Below are positions 1-10,400 of a stretch of DNA of 27,373 nt, one piece after another (positions within the stretch are counted from its first letter, which is position 1; each line of letters opens with the position of its first letter). A program made the translations under genes and the position numbers. The DNA lies in IMG/VR virus record IMGVR_UViG_3300009509_000697, positions 1 through 27,373 of that record; one strand, written 5' to 3'. Source of the stretch: a virus. Under the pieces are notes generated by a model, which was not told the origin of the DNA, made no database searches, and saw nothing but the letters and a program-made list of their open reading frames with translations.

Positions 1-991
1 CTTCTTCGCTCCATAAATCAAGGCAGTGAACTACGGATGATGTAAAGTAACTGGTTGAGTCCATCAATGCTTCATCAACCGATAAGAGTATGTCGTCCTC
101 GGCTCTATCTATAATATCAGCCCTCTGGAATTGTCCTGTAAGATGCACCATACCGTTAGGTGCAATCCTGGCATGAGCAAGCTTGAATGTAGATATATCA
201 GCAGGAATAGCTTCCCAAATGTCTCCCCATGTTCCATCGTTGGATATGACACATCCATAAACAGCACCATTGTACATCGAGAAGTAGTAGAGCCATTCAT
301 AGACTCCTTCCTCTATTTCTCTCTTCACTGCGGCACTAAAGTTTAGCCTAGCAGTATCTTCAAGGGTTGAATATACATGAGTAGGATAATAGAAGTTCCT
401 AACACAAGTAGAGGACTGCCAAGAGCCACTATAGTAGTGCCTTGACATCTCTACCCCTCCATCAGAGACAATCTGAAATACCGCCAAGTCGTCAATGTCC
501 ACAGCGTGTACAGCACCATGAGACCCGCTTGTAAGAACAATGTCTTCAACATTAGATATACAAGCTGCGGTTCCAGCTGCTATAGCTACAGCATCAGCTG
601 TTGCCTTCTTAATGTAATTGTCTTCACCAAAGAAGTAGATATAAGCGTCCGAGCCACTGGTAATAATAGTCGGTCTGCTACTGCCACTTGTGGCTAATGG
701 AGAACCGCTATAGGTAGGCGTGAAGTCTGCCTGAGCACTGGCACTTAGCTTGATTGTGCCGTTATGATTATAGACAGTGAACAGCTGCTGAAGGCTCTCA
801 TTGAAGTCCAAGTCTTGTGGTAGTGGATTGTCCTGAATACCAGACCCTTGAGAGAAACTGACTTCATAAGCATCCTCAATGTCTGTGGACTCAAAGAAGT
901 TACGGCTCTTATAGACTGTAGCTTTTAGTGCTGGCTTTATGCCATCATCATTAGCTATAGCATTGGCTAAATCATTAGACAGTGTTCTCAT
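1..991 (-). CDS. Tail-tip / receptor-region structural protein, 3' end outside window
   Basis: An open frame of 330 codons runs leftward off the window edge without a stop, so the C terminus is missing. The ATG (991-989) overlaps the TGA of the preceding gene as ATGA, which suggests translational coupling; a GGAG lies about 14 bases upstream. The protein begins MRTLSNDLANAIANDDG and is rich in Gly, Ser, Thr and aromatic residues with alternating hydrophobic stretches, typical of beta-rich virion proteins. One segment (ISNDGTWGDIW) resembles a degenerate Asp-box as found in beta-propellers. Its place directly after the tape measure and one small gene is where siphophages keep distal-tail, tail-associated lysin or receptor-binding proteins. 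I do not recognise a specific family. The virion-structural role is inferred from position and composition. Confidence 0.75.
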   Translation of the reverse strand, partial: MRTLSNDLANAIANDDGIKPALKATVYKSRNFFESTDIEDAYEVSFSQGSGIQDNPLPQDLDFNESLQQLFTVYNHNGTIKLSASAQADFTPTYSGSPLATSGSSRPTIITSGSDAYIYFFGEDNYIKKATADAVAIAAGTAACISNVEDIVLTSGSHGAVHAVDIDDLAVFQIVSDGGVEMSRHYYSGSWQSSTCVRNFYYPTHVYSTLEDTARLNFSAAVKREIEEGVYEWLYYFSMYNGAVYGCVISNDGTWGDIWEAIPADISTFKLAHARIAPNGMVHLTGQFQRADIIDRAEDDILLSVDEALMDSTSYFTSSVVHCLDLWSEE

Positions 992-1410
992 ACTGTTGGC
1001 TTTATCTCCAATCTAAGTCTGACAGTCCACCATGCGTTCTGTCCTTCAATGTCACATCCCAGGAGGTCATCCTGAAAGTCACCTGTGATATAGGCATCAT
1101 GTAGAGTGCCATAGTGGTCTGTAAACTTTATGACATTAGATGGACTGCCATTTGGATTATTGAGTCTATATAGATATTCGAGTATAGCGTAGTTGCCATA
1201 ACCAGCATCAGGGTCATCATAGCCGACACGGATAATGTAGTCGTGTGTCTCGTAGACACCACCCATAGTAATATCAAGACCGCCACCTATTGTGGTGCTT
1301 TTGGTTTGAGACTTCTCAAGAGTTCTCTTACGACCAGTCTGTATTACTCTAAAGTAGCCACCAGAACCGCTTGTGCTATCCCATAACTGAATGTAAGCAT
1401 AGGAAGCCAT
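988..1410 (-). CDS. Small beta-rich tail protein downstream of tape measure
   Basis: This 140-residue protein starts MASYAYIQLWDSTSGSGG. Its ATG shares the last A of the tape-measure stop (TAATG), and its own TGA overlaps the next start (ATGA), so it sits in a coupled tail operon. The sequence is Gly/Tyr-rich with alternating polar and hydrophobic residues and no membrane segment, which predicts mostly beta structure. It is much shorter than a usual distal tail protein. Position suggests a tail-tip or baseplate component, but the family is not recognised. Its ribosome binding site must lie within the 3' end of the tape-measure gene. Confidence 0.75.
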   Translation of the reverse strand: MASYAYIQLWDSTSGSGGYFRVIQTGRKRTLEKSQTKSTTIGGGLDITMGGVYETHDYIIRVGYDDPDAGYGNYAILEYLYRLNNPNGSPSNVIKFTDHYGTLHDAYITGDFQDDLLGCDIEGQNAWWTVRLRLEIKPTV

Positions 1411-4400
1411 TAGACATCAATCTCCTTATCGACTATATCAGTTACAAGCTCTGCAAGCTGATAGCCACCGACATTTAGTATCATGTGCACGGTCTTGGAG
1501 CCACCATCACTACCAAAGAATGTTTGCTCCTTCTCCCACGGATTGAGCCTATAAGAAGGTATGACATAGCCATCAGAGCTTGGGATAATCTTCTCTGGCC
1601 CCATCTCGCCAACCCATACCTCTTGACCACCACGCACTCTTCCACCGCGCTGTGCCGTACTTGTAGCTCTATCATAACCACAGTTTTTGCAAACACGGCT
1701 TGTTATAGAGTTTACAGTAGAACATCTTGGACAACGCCAAGTTCCTTCCTCTGGACTACCCTTGTCTCCAGGAATAGTATTGGGGTCACTATAATCAGGA
1801 GCAAGACCTTCCTCTAGCTTAGTTTTTCCCTCTATAAGGTCTTCTATAATAGCCGCTAGTACAGGGTCAAGGTTCTCAAGAGCATCTATAAACTCAGCCA
1901 TTCCTAAAGTAGCTGCATCTTGTAAATCTTGATTTAGCTGAGTGGCATATTCCTGGAACTCCTGCATACGTTCTGCGACATCCTGTTGAGCTGCGGCATA
2001 GGCAGCTGAAGCTCTAGCAGCTTCTTCTGAAAGCTGCATATTCTCTTCCCAATACTTGCGTTGTAGTTGTACAGACTCTTCTTCAAGAGCTTTGCGTTGT
2101 TCGTAGAACTCTCTAGACTTAGCGAGCTGCTCTTCCTGCATCGCAACAGTCTCTTCATGTTGTTGACGCTGAATGTCGAACCGCTTGTCTTCCATCTGCC
2201 AGATTTCTTCCTGACGAGCACGTTGTCTATCAATCTGGTCTCCTTCAAGACCGTGCATGATAACATCACGCCGCATCTGGCGTTCTGCTAATCTGCGGTC
2301 ACGCCCTGTCATGAAGCGAACTTGTTCACCAAAGTCCTCTACACGCCAACCCCACTGTAGATTTCTAATCTGGTCTTGATAGCTATAATCTTCTCTAGTC
2401 CAACCACGTTGCTTCTGAGCCTGTTCCTGCTGAAGTGCAAAGTTTTGCTCCCAAAAACGGTTCTGCATTTCCATCTGCCGCTCTTGGAAACCGAATTGCC
2501 ACTCCTGTTGTGCATAACCAAGCTGTCGTTGACGGTCTTCAATAGACCAGAATTGAGGTTGGTACTCACGCTGTAGTGCTAATCTCTGAAACTGTATACC
2601 AGCCTGAGTAGCCTGATAACCAGCTTGTAGCTGTAACTGGTATCTCTGAAGACCCCACTGACCACCCTCTATCATCGCTTGAGCTGCTGGAGTTCCAGCG
2701 TTTGCACCGAATATTTGAGCACCCATCGCCGTGGATGACATCAGTCCCGTAGCCAATGATGTAGTACCCCATGGCAATCCTGTCATTTCTCCAGTTGGAG
2801 ATATATCGGTGTGGAACATGGTTGACCATGGGATATTTCGCATACCTCCCATGAGATTCATCGTTATTCCAAACCCACCAAACGCACTTGTTGTGAGAGC
2901 TTGAGCCGTTGCGGGGCGTTGTCGTGCCCATTGAACCCATCTTCTTGGGTCACCTTGTAACATTCCTTGATACATCATATACTGCTGTGGTGCATTTTCT
3001 GCAAGGTCACCAATATAGTTACCCCATGCTTCCGCTCGCAGAGGCGCGACGCCTTGACCTATCAAAGTTTGAGAAACTCCAAGACCAGCTTGCATACCAG
3101 ATGTCGCAAATAACATCTCTCCCGTAGTAGCCCCTCCTAGAGGGCCAAATCCTGCTGGCACTTGGGTCACACCTAGTTGCCCAGCTGCCTGACGGTATTG
3201 TGCCAGAGCTGCCGCCCTTATCTCCATTGGGTATACCTGTTGATACTGCTGTGCATATTGCTCTGGAGTTATTGGTTCTGTATAGTCCTCAAGTCTTGGG
3301 AACTGGTACTCAAAACCAGCAGTTGTGAACTGTTCTGCTATTCTAGCTTGTTGAGCCATAAGCTGGAACTGCAATTCTGGAATATCGCCAAGCTCTCTCA
3401 TGTATTGTTCTGCCGTAAAGAACTGTTGTCTTCCTCTTAGAGCTTGCTGTATTCCAGGCGCATACCGTAGTGCGCCAAGTCCTTCTTCTGTTGGATAAGT
3501 TGGAACAAGAGGCCCAAGCTGCTGATAGCGTGTTCCTCCACGTTGTATCCTAGTCATATCAGCCGCAGTAAGACCGCCCTGACGTAACCATTGTTCAATG
3601 GTTGACCCAGCTCTCTGTTCAATCTGTGTCGTCGTGAGACCAGGGGCATACCCTACTGTAAGAGCCATTTGCTCATAAGGAATATTCTGAGCAAGACCCA
3701 TAGATAATTGTTCGTAAGTACCTCCTGCACCCTGTGTTAGTCCTAGTCCATAATATGTCTCAAGTGCTGTTGCCTCAGCAAGACCAGCTACAGGAACGGT
3801 TGGATGTTCTTGAACCCTCCAGTTTTGATAAAGTGTAGTGTAATATCTAATTTCCTCTTCAGTTCTACCAGTAGAGCGAAGGTACTCTGATATATTTTGT
3901 CCTTGGTCTTGAGCCGCGCGTATTTCTAACATCACATCTCTAGTTTCTTGCATCAGCTCAAACTGTGGTTTATTGAAAAGACCTGCCCAAGCCTGACCGA
4001 GGCTTCCTGGACTAATCATTCCACCTATCATTTGACCAGCAAACTGTCTCACTTGACCCAGGTTTGTAGGCGGTCTACCACCCCATCTTGATTGAATATC
4101 ATAATAAGTTTGTGCAAGTTGAACGCCTGATAATTCTGGTACCTGAGCTGCGCCATAAGCTGTCATTCCTACAGTACCAAGAGCTGCAATACCACCAATA
4201 ATAGGTGCTAGAAGTGGATTGGCCAATGCGCTTCCTGCTGGAGCCATCATCCCTAACCAGCCAGCAAGTGCGGCACCACCTAGAGCTGCACCACCAGCTG
4301 CTAATGCCGTGCCATAACCGCCTCTTATCAACCCTGCCTGTGTTCGTCTAACGGCAGACCAACCAAGGCCACCATAACCAGCCTCTGCTCTAGTAACCTC

Positions 4401-7400
4401 TTCCTCTGGATTTAGTACTGGCATCATGCCACCAAAGCGAGCACCCATAGCAGTTTCTATAGCAGCTCTTTGCTGGATACCTTCGGCGTATCCCATCTGA
4501 GTGCCACCAGTGATAATTCCTGCGAGGGAACGCATATACATGAGACCAAAACCGCCGAGCATACGTCTGGTCATACGCCCAAATTGCTTGTATGCTCCCA
4601 TACCACCATCATCTTCACCAGTAGCAGCGGCTAATAGCTGTCGGTTATAGTCCTGTTCGGCTTTTGTATAATTGTCAACAATAGCAAGTTGGTCTATAGA
4701 TGCGTTGTCATAGGCTTGCTGTCGTAATTGCTTTATCTTTTCTGGAGATATTCTGCCGCCCTCAGTAGGAGCACCAAAGGCATCTGATACTGCTTTTGCA
4801 GCTGTCTCCATAGTGGCATATTTCATATTCAGTCTATCAACTGCTGATAGAATTCCTGGCTTGCCTGTTTTTCTAAATTCAGCACCAAGCTCAGACTTGA
4901 TAGACTCAGCAAATGCAGTAAGCTTCTCTTCAGAGCTTTTAGCTTCAATGCCAGCGTCTTTGATAACCTTGTGAAATGGCTTCATATTTTCAATGAAGTC
5001 ACGCATGGCTTTATTAGAAGAGTCAACGGCAGAAGCAAATGTCTTATGTATCTGAATACCTTCTGCCGTTAGTGTTTCTCCTGGAGATGGCATCCCTGCT
5101 ATACTAGACAGCACCTCAAACGTTCCAGCCATTTGTCCATACTTCTCACCGCCACCAGGAGCAAATCCCTCAATCTGTTGTTCGTATCCAGTTCTTGCAA
5201 TAGATTGTATAAGAGCGTTCTCGTGAGCACTAACACCAGGAATATAGCCCATCGCTGGCGCAAGCTCATTAGACCACTTCTGTATTCTTGCAAATCTGCC
5301 TAATAGATTCCCTAAAGGAGACTGTTTTATTGTTTTACCAACATCAACGCCTTTTTCCTGCATAGCCATAAGCACTTGAGAAAGACCACTAATAGGTGTT
5401 TTGCTTAGGACATCTGCATATTCTGGAAACAGATTAGCTAATGTTTCGGGAAGGTTCTCATAAGCCTCCATCATAGTACCACCAGCTAATTCTCCCCAAT
5501 TTCTACCCTCGCCTATTGGAGTAGCTACTTCAGCCAGAGCACCTTGAAGCTGCTTGAATATTCCTTCAAGTCTTGGTGCGTTCTTTGGAGGACGCCTATT
5601 TCTATATTGAATATTGTCGCCTCCACCGCCTCCACCACCCGAAAACTCCTCCCATGCGGCCATTATGAAGTTCATGAAATCGCCAAAATCGCCTCCACCA
5701 CCAGTAGATGCGGCTCGTCCACCACCAGTGGGAGTTTGAGCACCACCAGTAGATGGAAGAGCGTTTGCTGGAAATCGCTCTTCTCGTGATATTGGTATTG
5801 GCGGTATATTTGGCTCTTGAATTTGTATTCCTTTTGCCTGAGCAAGTGCTCTAAGAGACTCTTCCACACGACTTGGATTTGCCATAGCAGCTGGATATGT
5901 CGTAAGACCAGCTGTTGTTGCTTCCTGCCAGACACGTCCACCAAGATTGTTGAGATAGAATTGGTAACCGCTCACGCCAGTTGGTAAGGTTCCTGCTAAC
6001 TCCGATGCTCTTGCACGAAGAAGTTCTTCCTGTCTCATTCGCATGAGTGTTTCCCGTGGCACCTGACCAATACTTACAATATCCCCAATTAACGCTCGGT
6101 TGTAGGAAGCCATCTGAGGTAGGTGTACCGTGGGGTCGCCACTACTAATCTTTATGTCAAGAGGCCCGACTTTATCTCCTACTTGAAAATATGGCACGTC
6201 AACTCTACCAGTGGTCATACCAGGAAAAGCACCAATCTCCATTTCAGCCTCAATACCTTGAGATTTCAGAAATGCTTCAACCGCTCTGTGTCCTAATTTC
6301 CCTGCTCGTAGGATTTCTCTTGGCGGCAGTTCTTTACCAGGATATGCCAGCTCTGAAGGACGGACACCTCTACCCATAGCCTCTTTTAGCTGTAGTGCAA
6401 TATCGTCTACTCTAGCCCATGGTCGTAGTGCTTCCTGTTCCATAATCTCGGCACTTCTTCTCCAGCTTGTTACCTCTTCAGATGCTACTCCTGGAGGGCC
6501 AGCCCATGGTGGATTGAACGCCTGACCCCATGATGCGTGAAAGTGTCTGGCAAGATACTGGTTTTGTGAACCACTCTCCCTGAACCAATTCAACATTCTC
6601 CATGCTTGAGGAAGTGACCGTGCTAGTCCCTTAGACTTATCTCCTAGCAGGAAGTCATATAGCATAGATGCTGGCTCAAAACGCTGTACTGTCTGTTGCC
6701 AGTTTAGATTACCGTAAGCACCAAGACGTAATGGGAATTGTTGTGTGGCACCTATAAGAGCTTCGCCGTGTTCCCTTTGACCATATTCCATGGCTCTTGT
6801 GAGGAGAGCATTGATACCAAGAGAGCGTTCACTAAATCTACCAGACTCTACAAGCTCATTTATAGTTTTAGTAAGCGTGGTACCACCAGCCTTCATAGCT
6901 GGCTCAAGTATTCCAGCAATAGACTTTTGCTCTTTGTATAGCTCAAAGGCATAATCTAGGTCATTCATTCCCCCTGGTTTCCATTCTGGAATATCCATCA
7001 TCATCGCGGCAAAGCCCATAGGGGATAGACCTTCTTGGGTGCCTAGCCACTTAGCCACATTTCCAGTAAGCACACTTATGTCAGTACCAGCAGGTTCCCA
7101 AATCCTCCCTGTAGTGTAATCTCCTGGTTGATGTTCTCCTGGTGTCTTGTAAGCACCAAAGATTGGTTTGCCTTCAGACCCAACAAGGAAACCAGCACTA
7201 CCCATGATGGTATCCCAAAACTTTTGGATATAGCGCATATCGACAGCTTCTGAGTACTCACTGGTTTTTGTGACATCCAATGCCCCTGCTGTCCATATAT
7301 CGGGAGCACCAAGGTCTGCGGCAGCTACCCATCCTCTGCGCCCATAGACATTGTAGACAGTACCCATGCCCCTCTCTTTACTGAGGGTTATCTTCTCTAA

Positions 7401-10400
7401 AGCTTCAGGGAGTTTACTGGCTTGTGTTGTAGCAGTAGATGATGGGCCTAGACCCCATCTACCTTCTGCACCGAGAAAGAATCCTTGAATCTGCTCGAAT
7501 AGTGGCATCTGTTGCATGAATGTGCCACCAGCGTAGAAACCTCTCATAGCTGCTATCTGAGCCATTGGAGCATTTTGAGCAGCAACGCGCCTCATGAAAT
7601 CCTCATATTCTCCCTTTGGAGCATTATTAGGTATGAACCTGTTCCAGCGCATCTTCCCGCCCACTTGCTCTCCATACATGAGAGATAACCACATACGGGG
7701 GTCTTTGTCAGCATCTATCTGTGAGGCACCTTCAAGAGCGGAAGCTATCAGTTCTGGCATTGGTAGCCCATGCTGTCGATAAGTTTCTGCCAAGTCAGCT
7801 ACAATTCCACCACCTCTCTTTCCAAACGGTGTCAAGATTTGTTTTGCCTGAATAGCCCCAGGCACTCCCTCTGAGCCAGAGGCTGTGTATGGCGGTCTTG
7901 AGGCGGTGCCAAAAGAACCATGAAATGTTCTCACAAAGTTCCAGTAATCTTTAGAGCCTATATCGGCAGTTCCACCCATAATGCGATACATACGCTCAAC
8001 GCCTTCTTCTGACATGTACTCTTTCCCTGGCATCAGTAAATTGGAAAGAGTAGCGTGTGCAAATATACCGCCACCTCTGGATTTATATATAAGTTCACTA
8101 CCAAGGAATTGTTCTTGAAGACCAAGTACTCTCGCTCTAAGTTTTTGGTTTGGTCTTCCAGTACCTTCGGCATTAGCAAGCTCAAAGTAACTCGGCAACA
8201 TCTTGGTGCTCAAGTAAGAACCTGTGGTCATACCAAAACCAAGACTCTTCAAGAGTTCAAGTTCATCCGTTTCAAGTCTAGCAAATGACAATGGGTGTGC
8301 AATAGTAGTCCCTTGAGACAGGAAGTGAATAGGAAGGTTGGGTTGTCCTTCCTTTCTACCAGCTAGCTTATTTATAGTTTCCCCAAGAGAGCGCAACCTT
8401 TGCCAATCGTTCATATCCTTGAACCCTTGTTGGGCATTGATAATATCTTGGGGGTCAATACCACCTTCTCCTACAAGGATTGTTTCACTCAAGTCTGGCA
8501 TCTTTCCAGCTTGTGTATATTGCCAAGACCTCTGTATTTGGCGTATTGCATCGGCAGATGGAGTCTGTCTAAATATTCTTTCCTTATTACGTGTCAGGTA
8601 ATCAGCTGCATCAAAGAAGCCTTGACTACGTAGTGACATAGCCTCTAAACCCTGAGTAGAACCAACACCTACCATCTCTGGCACAAATTGAGCATGGACA
8701 GGAGCATAAATAGCCTCTGGAACATTTACAGATAGTCTATAAATACCCTTGCCCTCATGTCTCCATTGATATTGCTGTTTTACAAGAGCTTCAGCCTCCT
8801 TTCTTGATATTCCAGGTTGACCTTCTACGGTCTCACTCATAAGAGCTTGAATACTGGTCTCTATAAACTCTTGCTTTGCCTCTTTAGTATATTGCTCTAC
8901 TGGTACTACTCCACCTACACGACCAATACTAAATCTATTCAATAATTCAACGTTTCTCTGTATATCAATATCTGCCATTGGAGAAGTATATTGGAATGTT
9001 CTCAAGGCAGCTTCCTTGAGCATCCCTGCTGGAGTGCCAGACTTATCAGCACCTACAGCACCAGCAAGACCAGTAGCTGTTGGTCTTTCGCCAGCCAGCC
9101 CCTGTTCATAAGCTGATATTCCCTTAGCAGACTCTGGAAAGATATAGCGCAGATAATCATATAGATTATTCTCGCCAGCAGTTGGCATGGACTTCATTGA
9201 AGACCACAATAGAGACTCATAACTCTTAGACTCCGCTAGAATATTGTATGGAAGATAACCACCTGATGTCTTCATTCTGTAGTATTCTTCGGGGTCAGCA
9301 TAAAGAGCTGGAGCATTGATTTGTACCTTGAATGGGTCAACCTTCAATGCTGGCTCTGATAAGAGTTGAGTCTCGGCGGCAATATATGGCTTTTCTGTAG
9401 CTTCAAGACTTGGGCTTATCCTTATTCCAAGCTTTTCAGCGTATTGCTCTATCGCAGCTTGTCTTCCCTCATCTAGCATCTCTTCTGGATTTATGTGGAG
9501 TGTATAACCAGTGATAATCGACCGTTGCTGACTGGCAGTAAAACCAAGCTCCATTGGCTCCATGCCAGCACCAGTACCAATACTTCCAAAAGCAATCCTT
9601 TTTCCTGGCTCTAAAGGTTTTCCAATAAGACTCTTATCAACGGTCAAACCCGACTCAAGTATGGTTTTGATGTCTCCCCCACCAAGCATAACTGTCTCAC
9701 GACCAGTAGAGGCTACTCGTAATGTTTGTCCCTGCGAAGAGAGCTGTTCTTTTAGCTGTTTACCAAGCCAAAATTGTCCCATACCAGACTGTGCTGGCAT
9801 CATGGTCATAGGTACTATTGCTTGCATCCTAAGACCGCGTACGGATGGCTCAGTGGTTACCTCATTAGTGATGGACGGAAGCTCATATATACCAGGAGCT
9901 TCTAATGGTGCCGCTCCTTCTTTGCCGTAAGCATATAGTTGATGAGAAGGACGAAGACCGCCAATATGTTTGTGTTTTAGCCATGTCTCTGTCATGGCAC
10001 TACCAGCTAATTCTCCGCTAGGAGTTACCCAAGTCGGGCCACCAGCACCAACGCCAACCATATACATGGTTCCTGCTTCACCAAGTGTGCCACCACCAGC
10101 CCACTTCCACCAACCTTCAGCGTCAGCTCCTACTGGCACTTGTCTTGGTAGATAAGGCAATCTTAGCTGCTCACGAATACCAGCAGCTATTTCTTCTGGT
10201 CTTCCAGCTTTCTGAGCAACTACATACCTCCACGCCATATTGGTGAGCCTCTGTTCCGTAAGCTCTTCTGGAGCAAGCCATACTGGTTGCCCTGGCATAA
10301 TATCCAGGTTCTGACCACCAAGTCCCGTACGCTCAACTAATGCCTTGCCTGGACGTGGTTGGTTTAGCCCTGTTAGAATTTGATTGACTGTACGATTGCT

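Noticed and set aside
2566-2940. Second frame of 124 codons opposite codon phase within the tape measure
   Set aside because: Low-complexity Gly/Ser/Thr-rich shadow of the tape-measure frame, with no ribosome binding site.
5620-5720. Glycine runs in the tape measure as a sequencing or assembly error
   Set aside because: The frame stays open on both sides, and the glycine codons are mixed rather than a single homopolymer, so a real flexible linker is more likely.
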